A stretch of DNA of 64,000 bases. It comes from Pseudoneurospora amorphoporcata (lineage: Eukaryota > Ascomycota > Sordariomycetes > Sordariales > Sordariaceae). The first letter of the stretch is position 1; every line of letters begins with the position of its first letter. The stretch spans positions 84,171 through 148,170 of the forward strand of contig MU859136.1 of assembly GCA_033297205.1 (NCBI GenBank), written 5' to 3'. The notes beneath the pieces were generated by a model. It saw only the letters and a program-made list of their open reading frames with translations, was not told the origin of the DNA and searched no databases. A program made the translations under genes and the position numbers. Below are positions 1 to 11,480 of this stretch, piece by piece.

Positions 1-1857
1 GGCGTAGTAAAATGTGTTGGATGCTTGGCTTTAAAAAAAAATGTTGTTTTGGTGAATCGTGATTTGCTAGGCGAGTGGTCGAAAATGGTTGCCGTGGTTG
101 CGGTTGAAACTTGAAGCTCGTTGGATCGGAGAAATTGCGTGTCACTGTCAGTGCTGCAACGCAAATCCATTTGCTGCTGGTTTGGGGTACGGACTCGCAG
201 CTCTTACGGTCTACAGTATATGGGCTGTCCAAGGTGAATTTCAAACACTATTTTGTTTAGGCAGTCGTCTTACCACGTGATTCGGCTCCGAAGTCAGGGA
301 ACCAGGGGGTTGGTCAGGGTCTCCGCCCGGCGAGATCTCCGGGTTGTGGAGTCTTCCCCGGGAGCCCGGGAGCACCCGACCCGGAGATTCTGGGGGTGTG
401 CTCCGGCCCAACGTTTCAGCCTTGAACAGCGCGATATCAGTACCTGCTTTGTACCACCATGCATTATTGCCCAAGACCCTTTTAATGGCGATGAACCTCA
501 CCATGTAACCGTCTAGATGAGTTCTGGTCCGAGTATCTCCACCCTCGTAGCCGTCATCGTCGACCGGGGCGCCAATTTCTTGATTTGGTCGACGTGAGTG
601 GGCGTTTATGTGACGACCAATTTGCAATTTAATGTGCTTCGTTAGCTTGACACCATCTCAACTATCGACCCGTTCCAAAACCTCACAGACACATGGCACT
701 GAGAATCATGCTCGATTTATGCGTCGGCGAGTTTGTCACTGGCTTCTAATTCGCTAGAGGTCTTCTATGACGATGGGTTTGAAGCCTTCAATAATGTTTA
801 CTGGGTCCACCGTGATCAAGGTTCGAGTGGTGTGTGAGTCTGTTATGGTGTTGGTGGGTCTGTCTGGTGGTGTCCATGGAGGGGGCCATCTGAATGGAAG
901 TTGCAGTTTACATATGTCGGTTTCGGTGCTTGCCTCTCTGCACCACTTGCTGCATGGCACTAAGGTAGGTACAGACGATATCCAAAGTTTTATACCTAAG
1001 GTACCTTAGGTTGACGTTGAACCTCAAGTTCCATATGAAGCCGGGGAAGCAGTCCTTCAAACCAAGTCAAATGTCCCCGCTCCTCACAATGGATGGATCA
1101 TGATGCATCATCTGTTGGCCTGCATGGCCTGGATACCCTTGGTGTTTCATTTGTGCCCCTGCCACATGGTTTTTGTTTCTTGTTTTGTGTGTCAAGTGTA
1201 CAGTTCATCGCCAACTGAGGTGTTCTCCGCCTGTTGCAAGGTTCAATGTTGACTCCCCCGGATGCTGCCCCCTTTCTGTATACGTACCTCTTGACGGTAG
1301 ATGAAGTCAGTAGTGGCCCTGAGCGGGTGACCAGTCCCCACCAGGCAAACCGATTGGCCGTGATAGGAGTCCAAGGAGTCAAAGGGGCCTGGACCATTCA
1401 GAGGAACAGAACTCCTGACCGAGTTGTTAGTGTCAGGAGATGCCCGTGCAAGAGCGACACTTTTCAATGGCAAAATGACAGGCGCCTCTTTGTGCCTTGT
1501 GAGATGCAGCTGGCCGCTTTTGCCAGCCAGCCGGGACCCTTGCTCCCCCATTGTTGGACGCAAAATGTTAGGTACTCCGGGCATGGTACCGCCAAGTCCC
1601 ACGCTAATTAAGGGCACTCCAGACGGTGATATTAACACAGGCAGGGCACATCCTATCCGTTTGCATATTGATTACACTCCTCTTGGACCATTTCCTCCAT
1701 TTCCCTCTATTTCATCCTTTGACAACTCCTCGTCGCCATCCACCCTTTTTTTCGCCTTCTTGCTTTCTTTGTCTCTTCTGCTATCCCATATCCACATCTA
1801 GTACCAGAACTCATGTTTTCCACCACCGCTACCAGAACCACCACCACTCACAACAAC
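1..1857. other. Intergenic, no supported gene
   Basis: I see no open frame with convincing coding character or splice structure. The only notable item is a 16-bp palindrome, CCTAAGGTACCTTAGG, near 997-1012; a close variant sits near 11233. The last 200 bases are CT-rich and are the likely promoter/leader of the gene starting at 1858. Confidence 0.5.
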
Positions 1858-2762
1858 ATGACCGACGAAGAGCTTGACCGCGACTGGAAGCCCAATGGCC
1901 GTCGCCCGCAATCGTGCGTTTATCCCCTTTCTTATTATGCGATACAGTACACTACCCGTCAACCCGTCATTGTTCCACCTACCCACCACGCCAACGACCC
2001 GTTCGGTACCTTGCATGAATTACAATGACGCGACGACACATACCAAGAAAGAAACACAAAAAGAATTGTGGACTAACATGTCTTTAAAATGACAGCACCA
2101 TTGCGCGGAACTTCTCCCAGGAGCTGATGGACATCTTCCGCATCGACAAGGACATCACCGACCTCGACGACCAGGTCGACAAGCGGTCAGTCTCCGCCAA
2201 CGCCAACGCCAACGCCATCATTGACATCGACCTCGACGCCCGGTTCGCATACTTCTTCAACCCCCCTGCTAGCACCCATTCGCTAACCCGTCTGTCTACC
2301 TCTTTTGGTGGCAACAGAAAGCAAGAAGTCGACAAGAAGGCATCCGAACTCGAAGCCCTCGAAAGGCGTCTCCGTGAGATGGAGGAGAAACTCAAGAGCC
2401 AGTACCCAGCAGCTGCCGTCGGCACCCAGGCAAAGCCATCACAACTCCACACTCAGAACCAGCAAAACAAGAGCAGGCCAGGGTCCGCGAGACAGACCCA
2501 GCAGGCGCCAGTTTCCGGAGCGATGCCGCCTACCCCGATAGGAAGTGAAGGTGAATTGGAATCCCCGATAGAGCCCGCTAGCCCACAAACACCAAGAGCA
2601 CCCCGACCGGTTGATCAGCCATTCTTCCATGTCGCTACATTTGCTTCCGGATATGACGCAGCATCCATCAAATCCATCCAAACCATATCCGAAAGCTCCA
2701 GTTATGCTGACTTTGTCCTTGTGGCCCCTAATCCAGACGGCGACCGTGAGCGAGACCATTGA
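1858..2762 (+). CDS. Small coiled-coil protein, 3 exons, 196 aa
   Basis: Exons 1858-1913, 2096-2185 and 2318-2762 join in frame to a 196-residue protein. Intron 1 (1914-2095) has donor GTGCGT, branch CTAAC and acceptor ACAG. Intron 2 (2186-2317) has donor GTCAGT, branch CTAAC and acceptor ACAG; it is 132 nt, a multiple of three with no stop, so retention would only lengthen the protein. The start at 1858 has A at -3; an in-frame ATG at 1813 has C at -3 and is less likely. The middle region (KKASELEALERRLREMEEKL) is a clear heptad-type coiled coil; the C-terminal half is Pro/Ser/Gln-rich and probably disordered. I do not recognise the family and assign no function. The splice structure and codon use make it a real gene. 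Confidence 0.75.
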
Positions 2763-3938
2763 GTACAACTATTCTGAATTTCAAAGAGATACCCCCCTAT
2801 GCCTCCTCAACCTTGTCGGCAGCACTGAGGGTGGAGGAGGGTTCGGAATTGCATTACACCAACAAATGACGACATCTACTGAGATTTGCCGGCGAATAAC
2901 AACAACCGGGATGGTTACACACACAACAGCCCATGAAAGCGGCTGGCGAATCCTGGGAACCGAATCCATGATAGACGGCGGAATACGAATACCACGACAA
3001 CGCTATATCAGCATTACTATAGTTTTAATACTTTCTTCGCCGCCGACCGGGCGGGCCAATGCCAATTGCATGGAGACGTTCACTTCCTCGACTACGTACT
3101 ACTACGACTGCGCTTCGCTACATATCAGGCCTCGAGGATATTCAATTCTAGGACTGCTCTCCTTAGGACGCGACACGCCCGAGGAGGATCAAACCATCAC
3201 CATGGCCCGGTCTACGGAGTTTTGGCTTTCGACACCAAATACCAGGACGCCACAACATTAATAATCATTCACTCGCTTGCATTTTTGCCTCTACACTACG
3301 AGGCCACACCAACGATCGTTCTCGCCGGTTTGTGTCCTGGGGCAGGACGGGGTTGGATGCAGGGAGGGTTCAGGGTTGACCAAACTGCCTCGGGAAATGG
3401 CATTTGCATGGACGGAAGGGATAGGAGACGAGAGAGAGAGCAGCATAAAAGATGACTGCGACGGATTTTGGAGGGGATGGTTCACAAATGTCGTGTAACT
3501 ACTTACAGAAACGCGACGTTTGGCTAGGATTCCACGGTAGTTTTTAGTTGCAACAGTATGTTGGATATATTGTACCAATGTCTGAACAGAGATTTGTAAC
3601 TTGAAGGGAGCTGTTCCCGTTCCCTTGGTGTGTGTCATGTGCAAGGGGTCTGTGAGGATGACTGACTGCGGCAATATTGCTCCGCTTCCACTGTCTTGTG
3701 TTTCTAGAGGCATGTCGCGAACAAGGATGCACACAGATCAACAACTGAACGGGAAGCAGTCAATTCATACTACCGGCCCATTGACGCCTGGACGCCGAAA
3801 CAGAAGCTCATATCTACTCAATGGAGATGTGAAGAGAGTCAATAAAACGAAGGACTAGTGCTACCAACACCCTCGCCTGCCAAAGTTGTTGAACCACCTC
3901 TGGTAATGCTCGAGATGCAGATGAGCTGCTTTCAGAAA
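2763..3938. other. Intergenic / 3' flanks
   Basis: Lies between the coiled-coil gene and the convergent aspartic protease. Open frames here are short, have poor codon character and match nothing I know. It probably holds both 3' UTRs. Confidence 0.5.
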
Positions 3939-5762
3939 CTACAAATCCTTATCAGCAAACCCCACCCGTCCCCTCATATCCAGCACAACAAAGACCGCCT
4001 TGAAAAAGGTATCTCCAAAGATACCGACGTCCAGGCCCATGTTATTCTGAATACCACCCATGCACTGGGTGATCATTCCGGCGGGCATGGGGGGATCGTC
4101 GTCGTCCTTCTTCTCCTTCTTGTCATTTCCGCCAAAAACGAAATCCTTCAAAGAAGCAGGACGCTGTTGCTGCGCACGTGCAAAACGAGTGCTGGAAGAG
4201 TCCTCCTCCTCAACTTCAACCACGGAAAAATTGAACAGCGCTCCGGGGATGGTAGCGTGCCAACCACCCTTTTCGCCAAAAGCAATCTTCAAGTCTGGCA
4301 ACACGGGCTTTATCTCCTCGTCTCCCTTGGGTCCGTTGTTCCCATCGGCGGCGCCGTCGGCGTCAGATCCAGATCCAGATCCAGATCCAGTACCAGTACC
4401 AGTACTAGCACCGGCAGCGGGAGGCGGACCAGACCTGGTATGCAGTGGAACCTTCAAATCGCAGGGGTACGTCCAAGTGTTGTATTCGGTGCGGAACACA
4501 GCGCCGGGGACGTGGGCGTAGTACTTGTTCACGATGGAGGCGGGGAGGAGGAGGAGGGAGGTACCTGTGTCGATGATGGCTTCGTGGAGGGTTAGTGTTG
4601 CTGTGGCTGCTGCGTTGGTTGCAGAACTGGAGGTAGGAGAGGGACCAGTGCCAGTGTCACTAAGGGGGTCAGCGTCCTCGAGACCGTTCATCCATTCCGA
4701 TTGGTAAGTACTATTGGCGATGGCAAAAAAAGTGTAGCCCGTCTGCCAATACTCGCTGCGGCTGAGAGGGTAGTAGTTGATTTCTCCTTTGTACGGAGCC
4801 CTCTCGTTCTTTCCCTTCTCCCCCTTTTCTACTGTCGGGACCGATCCGAAGGTATAAGTCCCGTTGGCGCGGGTGCGCAGGTCGATGGTCATCAGAGGCT
4901 GGTCGAGACGCTCGTAGAGCTGCTCCGAGACGGTGGTTTCGGTGCCGAGGGGGTGCACTTCGCTGGACATGTTATATGCTAGACCCATGATGCCGGAGGT
5001 GGCGAGGTCGACGGCTAGGTCGAGACTGACTTCGAGTGCGGACTGTACGACGGCCTTGGGGATTTTGATGGAGCCGAGGTGGAGGGTGTCGTGGTATACG
5101 TTACCGGCTGCGTAGCTTCCGTCGGCTGTTTGTTCCCAATGTTAGTCTTGAGGATCTTGCACCCAAAGCCAGAAAAGAGCAAGTGAGTGGAGAGGGCAAA
5201 TGAAGGAAAACATACCATAATAAGTAGCCCAAGAAGCATTGACGACCTTCTCTGCCGTCGACGACTTGCCAATATCGTACAACACGCGCCGCGTCTTGTT
5301 GGCAATGAAGGTCTCCGAGCTCAACACCCAGAAAGAGACAGAGCCGGTGTCGATGTTGACCAGAAGCTTCTGCGGAGGGGTGCCGACGGTGAGCTCGGAA
5401 AGGTACTCGCGCTCCTCCCAGAAGGGGGTGGTGGGGAGACTGCTGCTGACTCCTCCGCCCTTGGGTTTGTCAGAGGAGGAAGTATCCTCGATGAAGACGA
5501 CCTTCTTGAGACCAGGGGGGATAGAGTCGGGGTTGACGTTCAACCGGGAGAGGGACTTGTAGTAAGACAAAAGGCCGTGGTTGGAGGGTTGATCATGATG
5601 GACCGAGTGGAAAGCGGCGTTGTAGTGAGCCGGGAGTGAGAATGATGCCGGCGACTTTGAGTCACCGCGGCGGAGATGATGAGGTGATCCGGGCGAGACC
5701 ACGGCGGCGAGGGAGTGAGCCGCGAGGAGGAGAAGCGCCGAGATGAGGACGCTGAACTCCAT
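3939..5762 (-). CDS. Secreted pepsin-like aspartic protease (A1 family)
   Basis: Two exons (5762-5216 and 5125-3939; intron 5126-5215, GTATGT...AACAG) encode 577 aa. The ATG at 5762 is followed by a hydrophobic signal peptide (MEFSVLISALLLLAAHSLAA). The first catalytic aspartate is in VNIDTGSVSFW and the second in AIIDTGTSLLLLP. The splice joins exactly at the flap region (ATYYADGSYAAG), which confirms the intron. It acts outside the cell or at the cell surface as an acid endopeptidase. A Ser-Gly dipeptide run and acidic linker sit between the second Asp and the C-terminal lobe, and an extra Ser/Thr/Ala-rich loop precedes the second Asp, so it is longer than pepsin. The conserved C-terminal 'GDTFFKAVFVVLDM' block is present. 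No GPI tail is evident: it ends in FADKDL. Confidence 0.9.
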
Positions 5763-7186
5763 CTTTGCTGTGGTGGATAGGTCGATGTTGGTGATCTGGA
5801 GAAGGTTGGAAAGAAACAAAGGTCGTGAGAGTAACCGTTTGAGTGACTGATGAACAAGAAGTTCACTTCCTTATCTCGACCTTGAGGGACATGTAAGAGG
5901 TTGAAATCTTGGAGTGTCACAACATAACTCCCCACTGTTACTACCCTTTTATTTATACTTGCTACACTTGCACACAACCACCGTTCAAGTGGGCCAAGTG
6001 GTAACAGAAGCGGTCACTTCAGAATGGAAAATATCCGATGAGATGGATGAGTGACACAAGATTCGTCATATCTGGTCGGTCATCTTGAAGCAGAGGAGGA
6101 ATTTGGGCCTCTGGAGAGAAGAAATATCAGAGTCTGGAACTACTTGTTAATTAGATCAAAGGACGGGCAATGACAGGAGGACCGTCAGGGTTCTCACCAA
6201 TTTCTTCATTAGGGAGAACCACCAAAGCATTCATGTCCTCAGCGGTGAGTGGTGGTTTCCATTATAAGGCAGGTATCACCAGAAAGGCAAGAGCAGGACA
6301 GGACGCCACTTTCAAGTTTGAAACATAGAAGGAAGGAGCGGCTGGAATATACTCAGCGAAGACACAATTGATTGAAACATGTACGTCTAAAGTAGAAAGA
6401 AGGTCTGCTGTCCAAGTGACTGTTACCCGTAGCCACAAGGTTATACAGTTCATGTTGCCGGTCTGAGGGAAGTGAACCCCCAACTGTTTCGCCTCGAAAC
6501 ACACCTCACATGTGAGTAGCACAGAAGAAGTCCCGTCCCACTCCGGAATCCGGCTCCGTGAGAGTGGGTCTGTTGCCGGTTGTTCGGCGGGCCCGGGCTT
6601 TAGCGGACACGGGCTTGGCATCGGAGCGGGTCTTTTCAACTGTGGACTCTTTTTTATTGCATGTCATTACACGTGCGGGAGTCTCCCAATGTCTTATTTT
6701 TTTCATCTCATCAACAAAGAGAGACTGATCACTAGACGTTCAACAACGATGGCATATTGAGAGATGGGAACGGCTTCAGTACAAAAGTCGATTTGTCTCT
6801 CCGTTTCGCAGTTGCTGGGCGCCCAGACCACTTTAGCTAATGATGGGCTAACAGTAACACCAGAGGACAGGATATCATTGGTCAGATGGCTTTGAATATG
6901 GATACCCTCACAGCTGTCCTTTCGATAAGAACAGGTATCAATTAGTGCTGAGACAACGCCTGCCTGCCGCCATCGCTGCCCGCTACCTACCGCTACGACA
7001 TAACGGTAGCTCGCTCCCCCTCCGAATTCCAAGACGAACAACAACCCCGAAACACCTTCACCACTTGACTTGAGGCCACTTTGTTCTGTCTGACGGAATG
7101 CCTCTTTTAGTTCCCGTCACTCCTTGAAGAGTCTTTTTGATCATCTTCTTATTTACACACCTCCCAACACACACACAACGCCCACC
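5763..7186. other. Divergent intergenic region
   Basis: Separates the divergently transcribed aspartic protease (-) and lhs1 (+). No coding region is supported. A CACGTG hexamer at 6670-6675, about 510 bp upstream of lhs1, could be a bZIP site. That is of interest because ER chaperone genes are targets of the unfolded protein response, but one hexamer is weak evidence. Confidence 0.4.
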
Positions 7187-10168
7187 ATGGCGCGGGTGTC
7201 AACACTATCATCATCATCACCCTTGAGGATATTCCTCTCCGCCATCTTCCTCTTCTCCGCACATGTCTTTGCCGTCTCGGCCGTCCTGGGTGTTGACCTG
7301 GGCACCGAATACATCAAAGCCACCCTCGTCAAACCCGGCATCCCTCTCGAAATCGTCCTGACCAAAGATTCCCGTCGCAAAGAGACCTCCGCCGTCGCCT
7401 TCAAGCCCTCTTCCAATCGCCCCCAGAAGGGTGCCTACCCCGAGCGCGTCTATGGCTCCGACGCCATGGCCATCGCCCCCCGATTTCCCGGCGACGTTTA
7501 CCCGAACCTCAAGGCCATCCTCGGTCTCCCCGCTGGCAGCGCCCAAGTCCGAGAGTACGCCGAGAGACACCCTGCCCTGAGACTGGAGGCCCACAAGACA
7601 AAGGGCACTGCGGCCTTCAAGAGCGCCGCCGCTTTCACTGAAGAGGAGGAGGCTTGGCTGGTCGAGGAGTTGTTGGCCATGGAGCTTCAGAGCATTCGTG
7701 CCAACGCCGAGCTTCTCGCTGGTACTTCTAGCTCTGTGCGCTCCGTCGTCATCACCGTCCCGCCCTTCTACACCGTCGAGGAGAAGCGTGCTCTCGAGCT
7801 GTCTGCGGAATTGGCCGGCCTCAAGGTCCTCTCTCTTATCTCGGACGGCCTCGCTGTCGGCCTCAACTATGCCACCAGCCGTCAGTTCCCCAATGTCAAC
7901 AAGGGCGAAAAGGCCGAGAACCACATCATCTTCGACATGGGCGCCGGCTCCACCAAGGCTACCGTCCTCCAGATGCAGTCGCGCACCGTCAAGGACGTCG
8001 GCAAGTTCAACAAGACCATCCAGGAGGTTACCGTTCTCGGATCCGGCTGGGACCGCACTCTCGGAGGTGATGCTCTTAACTATCTCATTGTTGACGACAT
8101 GATCCGCCAATTCGTCGAGTCGCCCAAGGCGCAAAAGGCCGGCGTCACTCTCGAGGCTGTCAAGTCCCACGGCCGCACCATCGCCAAGCTGACCAAGGAA
8201 GCCGAGCGCCTGAGACACGTTCTCTCCGCCAACCAGAACACCCAGGCCTCCTTTGAGGGTCTGTACGATGATGTCGACTTCAAGTACAAGATCACCCGTG
8301 CCGAGTTCGAAGACATGGCTGCCACCCACGCCCAGCGCGTCAGCGTCGCTGTTAACAATGCCCTTACCATGGCCGGTCTGCAGATCAAGGATCTCGACTC
8401 GGTTATCCTCCACGGCGGCGCCTCGCGTACTCCCTTCGTCCAGAAGGAGCTTGAGAACGTCCTGGGAGGAGCCGACAAGATCCGCACCAACGTCAACTCG
8501 GACGAGGCTGCCGTTTTTGGTGCTGGTTTCCGCGCTGCTGCGCTTTCGCCTAGCTTCAGGGTGAAGGAGATCAAGATTGCCGATGGCGCTTCATATCCCG
8601 CCGGAATGAGGTGGAACAATGACGAAGGAAAGCCCAAGCACCAGCGTCTTTGGACCGCCACTTCGCATTTGGGAGCGCCGGCGAAGGAGGTCACTTTCAA
8701 CAATGTCCAGGACTTGTCCGTCAACTTCTACCAGTTGGTGATGGATGGTGTCGAAGTTGATACCAAGGTTTTCACCACCAAGAACTTGACCGCTTCCATC
8801 GAGGAGTTGGTGGAGAAGCACAAGTGCGAAAAGGCCGACATCAAGTTCAAGGTTGGTGTTCGTCTTCTCACCGAGAACGGCGAGGTTGACGTCACCAAGG
8901 CCGCCGTTGAGTGTGAGACTGATGAGCCGGAGAAGGCGGGTATTGTCGACGGCGTCAAGAACCTTTTTGGTTTCGGCAAGAAGGATAAGACTGAGGGCGA
9001 GGAGGATTCTGCTTCTGCGTCCACCGAGTCTTCTACTAGCACCTCTTCCACCACCGAAACCTCTTCTTCGGCCTCTGCGTCCGCCTCTGCCGAGCCCAAG
9101 AAGAAGCAACTCGTTCAGATCAACGTTGACTTCACTCTCACCCCTACTGGCCCCGCCTCCCTCCTCCCCAAGGCCTCCATCCAATCTCTCAAGGACCGCC
9201 TCAAGTCCTTCGCCGCCTCCGACCGCACCCGTCAACTCCGCGAGGAAGCGCTCAACCAGCTCGAAGCCTACACTTACAAGATCAGCGACATTCTGGACCG
9301 CGAGTCTTTCATTGCCCATTCCACCGCTGCCGAGCGTGAGACTCTCCAGCAAAAGAAGGACGACGCCAGCGACTGGCTCTACGGCGACGGCGCCGATGCC
9401 ACGCGCGAGGATTTCAAGGCCAAGCTCAAGGAGCTCCAAAACATTGTCGATCCCGTCCTCAAGAGGGCTGAGGAGGCGGAGAAGAGGCCTGAAATCCTCA
9501 AGGGACTGCAGGATGCTCTCGACAACACCAAGACCTTCGTTAAGGATATCAGGGAGAAGATTGCTGCGTACGATGCCTTCCACGCTTCCGCCTCTGCTAG
9601 CGCCTCTGCTTCGTCGTCTATCGCTTCGTCGTCGTCCTCGTCCGCCACAGCCCCGGCTTCTTCCGTTACCGGCGACTTTGACGACCTGGAAGACGAAGAC
9701 CCCATGAAGGTCTTGGAGAAGGACCTCGGTCCGGTTCCCCCTCTTTACTCGCTCGAAGACCTCAAGGAATCCGAGGACCTGTATACTTCCATCTCCACAT
9801 GGCTGGAGCTGAAGGTGGCAGAGCAAGAGAAGTTGGGTCCCACTGATGACCCCGTCTTGACAGTCAAGGACCTTTTAGAGAGAAGAGAGAAGTTGGATAA
9901 GGCCGGTATGGCGCTGGCCATGAAGGGGGTTAAGAACTTTGAGAAGACGCAGGCCAAGGCCAAGGCGTCGGGAAGCAAGGCGAGTGGAGGGAAGAAGAAT
10001 GGCAAGGCCACCAAGGCGGGTGGTGAGAAGCCGGCCAAGGAAACGACGGTCAGTGATGAGGAGATGGAGGAGATGTTGAGGAAGGTCATGGCGGATGAGA
10101 AGGCCAAGGAGGAGGCCAAGGCTCAGAAGGAGAGCAAGGAGGAACCGATCAAGCATGAGGAGCTTTAA
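7187..10168 (+). CDS. lhs1: ER-lumenal Hsp70-like chaperone (Lhs1/GRP170 family)
   Basis: Single exon, 993 aa. The ATG at 7187 has an ideal context (CCCACCATGG) and is followed by a signal peptide; the frame stays open further upstream but without an ATG. The Hsp70 nucleotide-binding domain is clear: VLGVDLGTEYIKA just after the signal, FDMGAGSTKATV near residue 248, and LHGGASRTPFVQ near residue 406. The C-terminal half has the long substrate-binding and helical domains of the Hsp110/GRP170 branch, interrupted by two Ser/Ala-rich linkers (about residues 605-640 and 798-825). It ends in KHEEL, an HDEL-type ER retrieval signal. In yeast, Lhs1 is the nucleotide exchange factor for Kar2/BiP and helps protein import and refolding in the ER. 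The length and retrieval signal separate it from BiP and from cytosolic Hsp110. Confidence 0.95.
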   Translation: MARVSTLSSSSPLRIFLSAIFLFSAHVFAVSAVLGVDLGTEYIKATLVKPGIPLEIVLTKDSRRKETSAVAFKPSSNRPQKGAYPERVYGSDAMAIAPRFPGDVYPNLKAILGLPAGSAQVREYAERHPALRLEAHKTKGTAAFKSAAAFTEEEEAWLVEELLAMELQSIRANAELLAGTSSSVRSVVITVPPFYTVEEKRALELSAELAGLKVLSLISDGLAVGLNYATSRQFPNVNKGEKAENHIIFDMGAGSTKATVLQMQSRTVKDVGKFNKTIQEVTVLGSGWDRTLGGDALNYLIVDDMIRQFVESPKAQKAGVTLEAVKSHGRTIAKLTKEAERLRHVLSANQNTQASFEGLYDDVDFKYKITRAEFEDMAATHAQRVSVAVNNALTMAGLQIKDLDSVILHGGASRTPFVQKELENVLGGADKIRTNVNSDEAAVFGAGFRAAALSPSFRVKEIKIADGASYPAGMRWNNDEGKPKHQRLWTATSHLGAPAKEVTFNNVQDLSVNFYQLVMDGVEVDTKVFTTKNLTASIEELVEKHKCEKADIKFKVGVRLLTENGEVDVTKAAVECETDEPEKAGIVDGVKNLFGFGKKDKTEGEEDSASASTESSTSTSSTTETSSSASASASAEPKKKQLVQINVDFTLTPTGPASLLPKASIQSLKDRLKSFAASDRTRQLREEALNQLEAYTYKISDILDRESFIAHSTAAERETLQQKKDDASDWLYGDGADATREDFKAKLKELQNIVDPVLKRAEEAEKRPEILKGLQDALDNTKTFVKDIREKIAAYDAFHASASASASASSSIASSSSSSATAPASSVTGDFDDLEDEDPMKVLEKDLGPVPPLYSLEDLKESEDLYTSISTWLELKVAEQEKLGPTDDPVLTVKDLLERREKLDKAGMALAMKGVKNFEKTQAKAKASGSKASGGKKNGKATKAGGEKPAKETTVSDEEMEEMLRKVMADEKAKEEAKAQKESKEEPIKHEEL

Positions 10169-10691
10169 AAAAAGGGGGATCTGATGCAGGTGTGTGTGTT
10201 TTATTAGCAGCAAAGCGTGTTCGTGTTCTGGCGTTAGATACAAAGACGATAGATTTATCGACCTGATTATTATAGGGATTGCAATGTTGGCGTCGATCTA
10301 TATCTACAAATGTTATAAACAGAGTTCCTTCTAGGTGGTACCTACTTTGCGCTGCCGTCGGAGGTTTATATTCCCAGTGTTCAGTCCCATCTCCGTCCCC
10401 TTTCTCTTTGATTTCTCCCAACTTTAACCTAGGTCTTCTTTCCCTTGCACCATCATCCTCCTCTCTCGTCTCCGATTCTGCCCAGGCAACAAGCTCCTGC
10501 AACTTGAGCATCCTCTCTTTCCCACTTTCCCATGTGCTCCTCAGTCATTTTCTGCTCCTCTTTCACAGCCGAAGTCCGGACCTGGATATAGGTTTCCCCC
10601 TACATGAAGGTACCTTTTGATCGCTTTATCCAGTCGTCTGTCCGCGGTTTTACCACTCTCTTTCCATGTCCCCTTTCCGCCAAGTCCCCGA
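10169..10691. other. 3' flank of lhs1
   Basis: No gene is visible. CT-rich sequence around 10380-10570 may be the leader or trailer of a neighbouring transcript. Confidence 0.4.
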
Positions 10692-11006
10692 CTAGCCCGA
10701 GGTTTTCTTCCCGTTGTCAACCTCCTCAGTCGCTTCTGTCCCAGGTAACAACCCCCTTTGCTCCCTCACCTCCTCGCCAGTCCAGTGATGCGCGCGACTC
10801 TTATGCCTGTCCAGATCCGCTTTACTGTCGAAGCTCAAGTCTTGCTTGTTCATCCGGTGGCCGGCGAGGTAAATGGTGCAATCGGGATGTAGGCAGAAAT
10901 ATTTGTCCTTCTGAACCAGCTTACCCGTGTCTGGTCCGCCGCCGTGGATTTCTCGCCATCGTTTGGGGTTCTTGATCTTGAGGGGGACCTTGCGGGGGAG
11001 GGGCAT
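10692..11006 (-). CDS. Possible C2H2 zinc-finger protein (fragmentary model)
   Basis: From an ATG at 11006 the minus strand encodes MPLPRKVPLKIKNPKRW..., then a finger-like segment: FCLHPDCTIYLAGHRMNK followed by SKADLDRHKSRAHH. The Cys-x4-Cys...His-x4-His spacing, with a long insert between the pairs, resembles atypical fungal C2H2 fingers. The lysine/arginine-rich lead-in suits a nuclear protein. The 105-residue reading is probably incomplete. The frame extends upstream to 11480 without an ATG, and a GTGAGG donor after HHWTGEE suggests a downstream intron whose acceptor I cannot fix. It could be a relic. The zinc-finger segment is the only part I trust. Confidence 0.35.
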   Translation of the reverse strand: MPLPRKVPLKIKNPKRWREIHGGGPDTGKLVQKDKYFCLHPDCTIYLAGHRMNKQDLSFDSKADLDRHKSRAHHWTGEEVREQRGLLPGTEATEEVDNGKKTSG

Positions 11007-11480
11007 GACTGGATGGATCTTTTGGGTTTTACGTAGGTAGGATCCCGTCTCACAACCTTGAGAGCATGAACAGTTTGTGTGGTCGGAGATCGGGGGCTTT
11101 GCCTTCATGGAAGGACAAAACAACTTGAAGATGCAGGACGATTGGATTGTGTGGGGATGACCTGACCTGGATTGAAACGAAAGGGTTTTGTGATACGGAG
11201 GAACGTCACTCAGCTTGAACTTGAGTTTATATACCTTAGGTACCTTAGGACAGAGGAGAGACCATTGCAGCTGGCAGTATTGTCGACTGGTAGTCATCTG
11301 AACCTCCATGCCTTGGATGGAAACAATGAAAGAATAGGTAGGAACAACAAAAGTGTTGGCATCATGTAAATGCCGTGGGATTAAAGGTTGTGTGACTCCA
11401 CCGAGAATCGTCTCGAGTGACTGGTAATCCCAACAAACAAACCGCGGTTGAGTCAAACGGGGTTGATCACCACCATCCAA

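Noticed and set aside
1813..1857. Upstream in-frame ATG for the coiled-coil gene
   Set aside because: Poor context at -3 and a Thr-run extension with no conserved look; the ATG at 1858 is preferred but the alternative is not excluded.
7217..9826. Long antisense open frames (398 and 411 codons) within lhs1
   Set aside because: They mirror the codon bias of the chaperone gene, have no domain and no splice support.
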